DNA from: Candidatus Defluviilinea proxima
Lineage (GTDB): Bacteria > Chloroflexota > Anaerolineae > Anaerolineales > Villigracilaceae
NCBI GenBank assembly: GCA_016721115.1
Contig: JADKIW010000001.1
Location: 3,053,501 to 3,117,500, forward strand
Direction: 5' to 3'
DNA: 64,000 bases
In this document: positions 18,662 to 26,639 of the stretch, piece after piece
Numbering within the stretch: the stretch's first letter is position 1
Layout: each line of letters starts with the position of its first letter
Notes under the pieces: model-generated
The model's database searches: none
What the model saw: only the letters and a program-made list of their open reading frames with translations
What the model was told of the DNA's origin: nothing
Program-made: the position numbers and the translations under genes

Positions 18662-20242
18662 CTACTTCCAATCAATTCTTGTGATTAAACCATCACCTGT
18701 CACTTGATAGGCCTGTCCGTTACCGCTATCGATCAGCCAGAGATTGCCTTGATAGACGACTGCGATGAAGTCACCGGTTTGCCCATCGATCTGACCCGGC
18801 GCCCAAAGCGGAGTCTGCGGCTGGAGACCGGGCGCATCATTCGCAGGGAAGATTGTTCGCCGGTTCGATCCATCTCTATCCATCACGACGACTCTATAGC
18901 GGCTCGTCTCGCTTTGCTCGGGGAAGATCGCCTGCAAATACGCGATCTGATATTGCCTTTCGCTCGAACTCGATTGTAGATATGAAGCAGACGGATAAGC
19001 AAACATGCCTGTCTGTTTGATGATCTCAACATTGGCATCGTTTTCAAACGATACGGCACTGATGTCAAAGAACGGTGAGTCCTCTTCGCTTACCAAGCTG
19101 GGTGGCGGCGCGTGGGATGTGAAGTACAGCGTCTTGCCGTCCGCGCCCCAAGTGATGGAGGGAAGCCATGCCCAGTCACTATGAGTGTTGAAGGGGATGA
19201 TATCAAGCATGGGCTTGGTATATTTTTTATCTATATCCACCAATCCGATACCATCTGGACGGGCATATGCTAGACGTCCATCTGGCGAAAAAGAATACAT
19301 CATGCCCCACCAACCATACACGCCGCCGCTGCTCGCATCAAGGATCTTGGCCTTTGCGCCGGTGGTGATGCTGTAACGTTGTAGGTCGTTATTGGCCTGC
19401 CAGCCCGGGGCGGTACTGCGCGGCTCAACAGTGGAGTAGGCAATGGAGTTTGTGCCGGGGATCCATTCGGCATAATGGACAACGTTCGAGATGCCGGTGC
19501 TGAACGGTTTGCCGCCATTCGTGCGTACAGCCCATATGGTATTGATCTCTTTATCAGCGGGTTTGGTGGATTTACGTGTAAAGACCAGATAACTGCCATT
19601 GGGGGAGAGGAAGAAGATACGTCCATCGAGATCACCGGTGGTGACGATGGGCGTGCGGTTGGCAGTGGATGTATCAATGATCCACGCGTTGCCACCAGCG
19701 AGGTAAGCGATCTTGCCTGGGATAGGCAATGGCGCAAAAGATGATTGTGCGCCGATCATTACGATCTCCGGTGCACCCTCTTGCAAGGTCACAGACTTGA
19801 CGACCGAACGACTGATCTCTTCTTTGTTCTCGAGCACGATGCGATAGGTTAATTCCTCCAAACCGTTTACGCCAGCTTGGACGAGTCTTGTTTCGCCTTC
19901 GGGTAACGACTCATTGCGTACAACCTGTCGCTCAAAAGGAACGACCTGTTCCTGCGTTTCAAATTTTTCTTCTACACGAGTGAGTGTGATGGTGTCCCCG
20001 TTGTTGAGCACTGTATAAAGTGGCGGCTCAGACTTATCGAGATTTCCAGCCGTAATGCCTGCAGTTTGAAATGCCTGCGATACTGTGCTTCCCGCTGGTA
20101 ATGTAACATCCTGTGTCTTGCCATCTGCTGTTATGTGGACAACAATATCCTCGCTCGTAACTTGCGGCGAGCGGCAAGCTGTCAGCGTGGAGACTGCCAG
20201 TAGTAGAGCGAACAGGATCGAGTTAAGAGAGAAGCGGGGCAT
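18662..20242 (-). CDS. Lipoprotein with DUF348/G5-like domains and TolB-type propeller
   Basis: This 526-residue lipoprotein has a signal peptide ending LAVSTLTAC at Cys23. Residues about 33-80 match the ubiquitin-like DUF348 fold seen in YabE-type cell-wall proteins (ADGKTQDVTLPAGSTVSQAF). Residues about 95-165 match a G5 domain (LPEGETRLVQAGVNGLEELT, then VLENKEEISRSVV). The remainder carries PD40-like propeller blades (FLSPNGSYLVFTRK, SFSPDGRLAYARPDG). G5/DUF348 modules bind cell-wall glycans, so this may be a wall-associated scaffold. It lies 24 bases after another lipoprotein gene on the same strand. Confidence 0.82.
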   Translation of the reverse strand: MPRFSLNSILFALLLAVSTLTACRSPQVTSEDIVVHITADGKTQDVTLPAGSTVSQAFQTAGITAGNLDKSEPPLYTVLNNGDTITLTRVEEKFETQEQVVPFERQVVRNESLPEGETRLVQAGVNGLEELTYRIVLENKEEISRSVVKSVTLQEGAPEIVMIGAQSSFAPLPIPGKIAYLAGGNAWIIDTSTANRTPIVTTGDLDGRIFFLSPNGSYLVFTRKSTKPADKEINTIWAVRTNGGKPFSTGISNVVHYAEWIPGTNSIAYSTVEPRSTAPGWQANNDLQRYSITTGAKAKILDASSGGVYGWWGMMYSFSPDGRLAYARPDGIGLVDIDKKYTKPMLDIIPFNTHSDWAWLPSITWGADGKTLYFTSHAPPPSLVSEEDSPFFDISAVSFENDANVEIIKQTGMFAYPSASYLQSSSSERQYQIAYLQAIFPEQSETSRYRVVVMDRDGSNRRTIFPANDAPGLQPQTPLWAPGQIDGQTGDFIAVVYQGNLWLIDSGNGQAYQVTGDGLITRIDWK

Positions 20243-20266
20243 TTCGTCTGGTGTATAATCCGTGCG

Positions 20267-20851
20267 CTACTTGATACGTCCAACGATGGTCAATGTTCCA
20301 TCAGCGATCGAAATCGTTTCAATGCGAAGTCCGGTAGCTACCGGGCCGACCGAGCCAGTATACGCTTCATCGATCATCGAGGAAATGGCTTCTTTGAGAC
20401 TTTCGGGTGCGGGCAGAGGGCCGAAATCAGCAGAGACGATCTCGATCTTGGGCTTGCCGTTTTCGTCCACACTCATCGAGACGATGATGCCAATGTTAGC
20501 AGTGAGCATGCCCTGTTGAGTTTTGCCGAAGATCTGCATCTGACCATCGCGCAAATACACCTGCGGGTCTGTGATGAACGGTTTGGAATCTGTCTGCAGA
20601 TTTTGATCGGTTTGCAGGCGTTGTGCTAATACAGACGTGATCTGTGTTTCGGTGATCGTGATGGTGACTTGGCCTGTGGATGCGCCTGCTTCGTAAGCCT
20701 TTTGGATCTCGACCTTCAAACTTTCGGCGGCCTCAGCTGAGGCAGGGATGACAGGACGATCTGAATAATCTGGCCCGCCAATGAAGACGGTACAAGCCAG
20801 TGATGCGAGAATAAGTACGATAAAGAATAACAGTGGTGAAATTTTTTTCAT
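20267..20851 (-). CDS. Small lipoprotein of unknown function
   Basis: This 194-residue protein starts with a lipoprotein signal MKKISPLLFFIVLILASLAC, with lipidated Cys20. The mature part is an alpha/beta domain with the strands TGQVTITITETQITSVLAQ and GQMQIFGKTQQGML, resembling DUF2140/LmeA-type lipid-binding-like domains. The start at 20851 is used because a longer frame would run into the divergent scpB gene. It is probably in one transcript with the DUF348/G5 lipoprotein. Function is unknown. Confidence 0.8.
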   Translation of the reverse strand: MKKISPLLFFIVLILASLACTVFIGGPDYSDRPVIPASAEAAESLKVEIQKAYEAGASTGQVTITITETQITSVLAQRLQTDQNLQTDSKPFITDPQVYLRDGQMQIFGKTQQGMLTANIGIIVSMSVDENGKPKIEIVSADFGPLPAPESLKEAISSMIDEAYTGSVGPVATGLRIETISIADGTLTIVGRIK

Positions 20852-20889
20852 TCTGATTCCATTTTCGAGTTTGACGGAGCAATTATAGC

Positions 20890-21477
20890 ATGAGCGAATC
20901 TCAACCTTCTTCAGAGCAAAATATCGAAACTGAATTGCCACTATCTGTAAAGCTGGAGGCGATCCTGTTTGTTGCGGCGGAACCTGTGCAAATTGCCCAA
21001 CTGGCAACCGCATTGGATGTGTCTTCTTCTGTCGTCGAGCGTGGACTTAACGAACTGGACGCCTCTTTAACTACCCGAGGCCTGCGTCTGCAACGACATG
21101 CTGGACGTGTACAACTGACGACTGCTCCTGAACTTGCTGAGTTGATCGAGCGTTTCCTTGGTCTGGAAGCAACTTCACGCCTGAGCCGTGCATCCTTGGA
21201 GACACTGGCCATCATTGCATATCAACAGCCGGTCACACGCCCGCACATTGACTCGATCCGTGGCGTGAACAGCGACAGTATGATCAAGAGTCTGTTGAAC
21301 AAAGGCTTGATCTTAGAGTCGGGGCGCGCCGATGGGCCGGGACGTCCGATCTTGTACTCCACGACCCCCGAATTCTTGCAGCACTTTGGCTTGAGTTCCA
21401 TTCTTGAGATGCCGCCACTGGCGAAACCTGAAGAAGAGGAAGAGCAACAGACCACAGGCGAGTTGTTGAAGGGATAA
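20890..21477 (+). CDS. scpB: Segregation and condensation protein B
   Basis: This 195-residue protein has two winged-helix domains typical of ScpB, which binds the ScpA kleisin in the SMC-ScpAB condensin that compacts and segregates chromosomes. Diagnostic segments are KLEAILFVAAEPVQIAQLA, LSRASLETLAIIAYQQPVTR and RGVNSDSMIKSLLNKGLI. The C-terminal tail is acidic. scpA is usually adjacent but is not here. The divergent lipoprotein gene starts 38 bases upstream; no clear ribosome site precedes the ATG. Confidence 0.94.
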   Translation: MSESQPSSEQNIETELPLSVKLEAILFVAAEPVQIAQLATALDVSSSVVERGLNELDASLTTRGLRLQRHAGRVQLTTAPELAELIERFLGLEATSRLSRASLETLAIIAYQQPVTRPHIDSIRGVNSDSMIKSLLNKGLILESGRADGPGRPILYSTTPEFLQHFGLSSILEMPPLAKPEEEEEQQTTGELLKG

Positions 21478-21480
21478 GTA

Positions 21481-21529
21481 ATAATAATCAAGTAGCGGAC
21501 GCTGAAAGCGTCCGCTACTTGATTATATA
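21481..21529. terminator. Bidirectional terminator between scpB and the phosphatase-superfamily gene
   Basis: A perfect 23-base stem (21481-21503 and 21507-21529) with a 3-base GAA loop separates the convergent genes. AT-rich outer stem ends provide partial U-runs in both directions. Its length and perfection, and the AGCGGACGCT core, suggest a dispersed palindrome recruited as a terminator. Confidence 0.7.
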
Positions 21530-21562
21530 TTCTGTTATATCTGATTTCTTAGCGTTTTGACG

Positions 21563-23083
21563 CTACGAATCTTTGTTTTGAGTTTGAAGCGTATCTAATA
21601 ATTCTTCTTTCAATGCTTGTGATATAGATGGGTTGGACGGATATAAGTCATTAAGCTCTTCGGGGTCATTTTGGATATCGTACAACTCAAAGAAATCATC
21701 AACTTTCTTATAGCCGGTGTAATGTACTATCTTGTAATTCCCTTTTCGCATGGCAATAGTTGTATTTGTGAGTGGCCGGAATGCTGAATTGGACTTGGCT
21801 TCCACGGTGAATATGCTGCGCTCTAAATCGTCCATACCTCCCAGCCCAGGGAGAATCTTTCCCTCACTCCAGTCGGGCACTGTCCCATGTATGTTGTGGC
21901 TTATAGTTGGTAGTATGTCAACACTATTAGTTGGTGTGTAGATATCCTTGCGCGCTTTTTGGCCCGGGGCCGAGATTAACAAAGGTATATGAATGCCCGG
22001 CTCGTATAAATGACTACTAAGGTGCCCTTCAATGCCACGCTCGAACATTTCTCCATGATCCGATGTGATGATTACATAGCTGTTTTCAAAAATGCCATTT
22101 CTTTCCATTCTGTCTAACAACCTGCCAAACTCATCGTCAATATTGGCAATGTATGCATCGTATATTTTTCGATTGTTATCCAACCTCACCTGTTTGTAGC
22201 CGGTATCGAACTTTGCTCTGGGCTTTTTAACCAGACTGAAATCATCTTTGTTGTAACGATCATAGAACTTACCGTCAGGACGATATGGTTCATGAGGCGC
22301 CATGATATGGTAATAGTGCATATATGGTCCTGTAGAACTTTCTAAATTATCCCCTATCCCATTCATAAGATTTTCCAAAGTGAAAAGAAATGCACCATTT
22401 TTGACTTGTGGGATCCCTAATGGATTATTTTCTTTACTGATCGCTGCGCGTTTACGCTCGAGTAAATAATTTATAAATGGCCCAAATACTAATGAGTGAG
22501 AAAGTACGGTTGGTTCTTCAAGTGCCAAAAAATCCTGAGCACGATAGCTAGTCTTTCGATCATTTTTGAAAATAGACCCATACAGATAATTTGTAAGGCT
22601 AAATGAAGCTGGATTCATGATGACTTCCAGATCATTAGGAAATTGTTCCAGAAAGAGGTTTGGAAGAAGATTCTGCGAAAACGCGATACGTTCGTATTGT
22701 GCCCCGATGACATTGAAAATATTGTTTTGAGTCAAATCCCTTTCAATGAGACCAAATAGATTTAGGGCACGATGTGTCCAAGGATACGTACCTGTCATCA
22801 GTGATGCTGTGCCTGATGTAGTGAAACTGCCTCCGGAATAATGAGAGTGATAGATGTTGGCATGTTGGGCGAAGTGTGTCAAGTTTGGCGTTGTATCCCT
22901 CTGATACCCGTAAATTGACATGTTGCTTGCTGATAGGGCATCAAAAACAAAGATTACAACGTTTAGGAGATCATCTTGGGTACTTTTTAAAACCCCATTT
23001 TTTACAGCGTTGGCTGTGCTAAATAAAGCTCCACTTAAAATTGGGATAAGTTTTAAAAACTCCCGTCTATTGATTGATCGCAT
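21563..23083 (-). CDS. Alkaline-phosphatase-superfamily (sulfatase-like) enzyme with Tat signal
   Basis: This 506-residue protein begins with a twin-arginine signal (INRREFLKLIPILSGALF), so it should be exported folded. The core has the metal-binding VIFVFDALSASNMSIYGY and ITSDHGEMFERG. In sulfatases the nucleophile motif is C/S-x-P-x-R; here it reads TTSGT, with Thr88 in the nucleophile position, so formylglycine formation is not expected. Thr nucleophiles occur in phosphoethanolamine and phosphoglycerol transferases and phosphodiesterases of the superfamily. A role in modifying surface lipids or glycans is likely. The adjacent downstream gene is scpB, convergent. Confidence 0.82.
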   Translation of the reverse strand: MRSINRREFLKLIPILSGALFSTANAVKNGVLKSTQDDLLNVVIFVFDALSASNMSIYGYQRDTTPNLTHFAQHANIYHSHYSGGSFTTSGTASLMTGTYPWTHRALNLFGLIERDLTQNNIFNVIGAQYERIAFSQNLLPNLFLEQFPNDLEVIMNPASFSLTNYLYGSIFKNDRKTSYRAQDFLALEEPTVLSHSLVFGPFINYLLERKRAAISKENNPLGIPQVKNGAFLFTLENLMNGIGDNLESSTGPYMHYYHIMAPHEPYRPDGKFYDRYNKDDFSLVKKPRAKFDTGYKQVRLDNNRKIYDAYIANIDDEFGRLLDRMERNGIFENSYVIITSDHGEMFERGIEGHLSSHLYEPGIHIPLLISAPGQKARKDIYTPTNSVDILPTISHNIHGTVPDWSEGKILPGLGGMDDLERSIFTVEAKSNSAFRPLTNTTIAMRKGNYKIVHYTGYKKVDDFFELYDIQNDPEELNDLYPSNPSISQALKEELLDTLQTQNKDS

Positions 23084-23096
23084 GGAATTCCCGATT

Positions 23097-23621
23097 CTAC
23101 TTTTTTATGGCTTGTGTTATGACGACAAGGATTGCTAGAATACTTACCGGGATGTTGATATACAGAAAAACGGTTGCGCGGTCAGCAAATCCCTCGACTA
23201 GTTTTTTTATGAAGGGTAATTTTTCAAAAATAACAATAAAAAGAAGCGTGATACCCAGAATAACCGGAAACCATTTGACCATGTTGGTTGAAAACTCCAG
23301 GATTTGGGAACGCCGTATGATCATTGCGGTTAGATATGTTGTTATGAAGAGTGACAGCGCAGTCCCTCGATAAATAAAATCGTCGAGAAGCCAACTCCGC
23401 GGTAGTACTATACATAGACCGACTATAAATATTAGGATCAATAAACTCTCTAGAAAATTAGTCACCAAGAAATAAAAATATAAATTGATAACTTCGCCTA
23501 GTTGTAGATAATTCAACCAAGCAGGAAGTTCATGTATGGCCCAGTAAAGCGTCCAGCCGTAAACAATGAGAGTAATTACAGCATAAACTGGAGCAATTTC
23601 ATTCCAATTGGGAATTTTCAT
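23097..23621 (-). CDS. Polytopic membrane protein of unknown function
   Basis: This protein of about 174 residues has five probable membrane helices and short loops. I placed the start at the ATG at 23621; an upstream frame continues to 23717 but no ribosome site favours it. I recognise no family. It lies 13 bases upstream of the Tat-exported phosphatase-superfamily gene on the same strand, so the two are probably cotranscribed and may share a role at the membrane. Confidence 0.6.
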   Translation of the reverse strand: MKIPNWNEIAPVYAVITLIVYGWTLYWAIHELPAWLNYLQLGEVINLYFYFLVTNFLESLLILIFIVGLCIVLPRSWLLDDFIYRGTALSLFITTYLTAMIIRRSQILEFSTNMVKWFPVILGITLLFIVIFEKLPFIKKLVEGFADRATVFLYINIPVSILAILVVITQAIKK

Positions 23622-23771
23622 TTTCTCAATAATTCTTTTCACGCTGGGATTATAACCGGTGCATAAATCAAGTTTTGAAAAACTTTTTGTATAGCAATCC
23701 GTCGTCATATCCTGCACAGTGGGTGTCGTGTCTTGTTTATATAAATCCCTGCTGATTTAATTTAAATTAAA

Positions 23772-23802
23772 ACGATGAGTTGAACAACATCCAACTCATC
23801 GT
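23772..23802 (-). terminator. Intrinsic terminator after rhodanese gene
   Basis: An 11-base perfect stem (23772-23782 and 23792-23802) with a 9-base loop is followed on the minus strand by TTTTAATTT. It begins 21 bases after the rhodanese stop. Confidence 0.75.
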
Positions 23803-23822
23803 CATGAGAGTCTTGCCGTGTT

Positions 23823-24272
23823 TTACGGTCCGCTGACTGTTTCAAGACCTGCGGCTGTCCATTGTTTGATGCCACCTGCCATACTAGTGACTTGCGAAAA
23901 GCCTGCCGAAAGGAGAGCGTCGCGTCCTTGTTGACTGCGATTACCGGAGCGACATACCACGACGATCTCCTGATCCTTTGGTAATTCGTCCACACGTGAT
24001 GCCAGCTCTCCGAGTGGTATCAATGTTGCACCGGGGATATGACTCTCGTTCCATTCGTCTGGCTCACGAACATCTAAAATGAAAGCTCCTGCATCACGTT
24101 TTGCGGATGCCTCGGAAACTGAAATTTCGCGAGGAAGTTTGTTGGTGGTTGCGGCGTTATTTTGTTGAAGAAGGAATATCCCGACAAGTACAAGTATAGC
24201 GATGCCCACCCCCGCCCAGATCAAAGTTGAATTATTTTTTGACTTTACCGGTTTCTTGTTCTTTTTGCTCAT
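23823..24272 (-). CDS. Membrane-anchored rhodanese-domain protein
   Basis: This 149-residue protein has a lysine-rich N-terminus, one transmembrane helix (about 16-36) and an external rhodanese domain. The active-site loop VVCRSGNRSQQG supplies the sulfur-carrying Cys. DVREPDEWNESHIPGA is the conserved substrate-side motif. It would transfer sulfane sulfur or act in redox chemistry outside the membrane. The start at 24272 follows CAGGAG at a good distance; an upstream frame to 24389 is not supported. Confidence 0.88.
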   Translation of the reverse strand: MSKKNKKPVKSKNNSTLIWAGVGIAILVLVGIFLLQQNNAATTNKLPREISVSEASAKRDAGAFILDVREPDEWNESHIPGATLIPLGELASRVDELPKDQEIVVVCRSGNRSQQGRDALLSAGFSQVTSMAGGIKQWTAAGLETVSGP

Positions 24273-24410
24273 TGTAAGTGCTCCTGTGCGATCGAGGTAT
24301 TGTTTTCTTTTATTGGATGCATAATAGATGAAAAAGTGACAGATTTCCCACGCGAAAAAGACACATAGCCACCATCGTTGATAGGCCATATACCATTATT
24401 TCTACAAACC

Positions 24411-26624
24411 TCAATTTTCTATGATGGAAAGATCAATAAGATTCCCGAAAATACCGATCGAAACGGCGATGACGGATGCGATGAGTGCAATTTGTGTCAG
24501 CGGCCAGGAATAATCGTAGCGGAAGACAGGAGTCAGGTCCACGGGAGATGCGGCGAAGTTGATGTGTATCCACCATGTTCCAAGGATCGCGGCAAAAACC
24601 GAAAAACTTGATAGGATCATCCTGAGTAAACGAGAACGGATCAGACCACTGATCGCAAATCCAAGGGCGATGAGCAGACAGGCGACCGTAATGGAAAATC
24701 CCTTGGGAGGCGTACTGACAAAAAGAATATGAAAGATAAGCAGGCAGATATTCAATCCTATAAGTCCGGTACATGTACCGAGAGCAATTCGAAGAAATGC
24801 GTTGGATGATTGGAATCTTTCAACAATGACACGTGTCGAAAAAATTCCAAGCCCGAAGATTGCGCCGATGATCAACCCCTGTTCCAGGGATGTGGTAAGG
24901 CGTACCGTATCGAGGAAGCTTGGAAAATTATAAGTGAAATACACTTGTATGCCCACACCCAAAGCCGCGCCGAAAAATGCCAGTATATATGCGCTTGCCA
25001 AGCTTACCGGCCGCTGAGTTAATCGATATACGATCCAGCTCATGGATAGTCTTAATCGCATATCAGCTTGGACGTCAGTTGGCAGGCTCCCCGCCACTTT
25101 TTGGATTAATGATAGCGCCGCCATTTTTCTTTCATCATCCTTGTATTTAAGGATGGCCTTGATCGCTGACGGGGATCGAAGATGACCGATCAATTCTGCT
25201 GTGGTATCGCCTATATCTGAGTCTTCAATCGCCAGATCTCCAAGTCGTTTGAGCTGACTGGGTTGTAGTAACCGATCATCCCATTCGTTTCTTTGACGCG
25301 TGAGCGTACGTATCCCATCGAAAATCTCCTTGCGTAGAAACACATTATCTGTTTTGATGCCTGTTTCCAGCAATGAGATCGTTATGCTGTTGGGTAATCC
25401 CTTGGGGAGTGCATTGGTATTGACCTCGCTTTTTAGGTGCTCAATAATACGTGCAGTGATCGCATCGTTATTTTTGCCTAACAAGAGGGAGGAGACCATA
25501 AGCCTATCTTTTGGGTTGTTAACAATTGTCCACCACTCGTCGTCGTTGTATCCATAGTTTATTGCTTGGGATAATACGAACTTTCCGTAAATATCGGTGT
25601 TGATCTTTGAGCGATACAGGTCTATTAATGCAAATCGAGTCAACCCTAGGTTGTATACGCCATTAGATGTTTCCCATTTTGATAAACCACTTTTGAGCAA
25701 TTCTTCAGCATCTCTGTCGCATATTGTGGCTTTATTTTTTATCCCCGGTTTTATTTGGGATTCAGGTGGTGTTTTGAAAAGATAGTACATCATTTTCATT
25801 ACCTCACCTGTTGAGTTTGGTCGTTCTCCTGGGGTGGCAGATGTAACGCGGCGGAATATATCCCATATTGCGGCAGGTAAAGCATCATTGAACTCGCATG
25901 GATTGGGTATTTCTGCTCTTGAATGGGTTTGTTCCATACCCAATTGTCTTTTCCCTCCCCATGGTAGTTGACCTGTGAATAATTCGTAGAGCAAAATTCC
26001 GAAACTAAACACATCAGATTTTGGTGTGATCGCCTTGAGCTGGATTTGTTCCGGTGGGGCGTATGGTGGAGTTCCATGCCCGGTATGGAAGGCCATTGTG
26101 GAAGCAGATACAATGCGAGCAAGACCGAAATCGGCAAGGTAGGCGTTGTTGCTCGTATCCAATAATATATTGGATGATTTAAGATCGCGATGGATAATCC
26201 CTTGTCCGTGAAGGTAGTCCAAGGCTGATGCAACTTCTGCCCCATATCGCAATATTTCATCGAAGGATAAATGGCCCGGTTTGATTTTTTCTGTTAATGT
26301 CCCCCCAGAAAGATATGGACTGACAGTGAAACGTATTCGTTCTTCAAACCCATATTCTTCTAGCGGAAGAATATGAGGATGATCCAAGGTAACCAACTTT
26401 GCCAGTTGATATTCATCCCTGATTTCATCTGCTTCACCTTCGTTGGTGTCAGGAACCTCGTTGAACTTGATCGCATAGATGCATTTTTGTGTTTCGTGCA
26501 AGGCTGACCACACCACACCTTGTCCGCCAACGCCAATTTGTTCGAGCAGTTTATACTGACGGAATAGTGCTCCAGGGGTTAGTGTGTTTAATGTTGGGTG
26601 TGAATAAGCGGAGGAAGTGACCAT
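24411..26624 (-). CDS. Ser/Thr protein kinase with C-terminal membrane region
   Basis: This 737-residue protein starts with a Hanks-type kinase domain (about 24-285). It has a P-loop-like GVGGQGVVW, catalytic AIKF Lys, HRDLKSSN catalytic loop, DFGLAR and YAPPEQ. The middle (about 300-540) is helical and may be HEAT-like repeats. The C-terminus holds about six transmembrane helices, so the kinase is anchored by its end rather than by a single TM. It lies 15 bases downstream of the FecR/TPR gene, itself downstream of an FHA gene, forming a signalling operon. Confidence 0.92.
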   Translation of the reverse strand: MVTSSAYSHPTLNTLTPGALFRQYKLLEQIGVGGQGVVWSALHETQKCIYAIKFNEVPDTNEGEADEIRDEYQLAKLVTLDHPHILPLEEYGFEERIRFTVSPYLSGGTLTEKIKPGHLSFDEILRYGAEVASALDYLHGQGIIHRDLKSSNILLDTSNNAYLADFGLARIVSASTMAFHTGHGTPPYAPPEQIQLKAITPKSDVFSFGILLYELFTGQLPWGGKRQLGMEQTHSRAEIPNPCEFNDALPAAIWDIFRRVTSATPGERPNSTGEVMKMMYYLFKTPPESQIKPGIKNKATICDRDAEELLKSGLSKWETSNGVYNLGLTRFALIDLYRSKINTDIYGKFVLSQAINYGYNDDEWWTIVNNPKDRLMVSSLLLGKNNDAITARIIEHLKSEVNTNALPKGLPNSITISLLETGIKTDNVFLRKEIFDGIRTLTRQRNEWDDRLLQPSQLKRLGDLAIEDSDIGDTTAELIGHLRSPSAIKAILKYKDDERKMAALSLIQKVAGSLPTDVQADMRLRLSMSWIVYRLTQRPVSLASAYILAFFGAALGVGIQVYFTYNFPSFLDTVRLTTSLEQGLIIGAIFGLGIFSTRVIVERFQSSNAFLRIALGTCTGLIGLNICLLIFHILFVSTPPKGFSITVACLLIALGFAISGLIRSRLLRMILSSFSVFAAILGTWWIHINFAASPVDLTPVFRYDYSWPLTQIALIASVIAVSIGIFGNLIDLSIIEN

Positions 26625-26639
26625 TGTAAAGAGGTAATG

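Noticed and set aside
20852..21013. Longer N-terminus of the small lipoprotein gene
   Set aside because: It would overlap the divergent scpB gene and displace the lipoprotein signal from the N-terminus.
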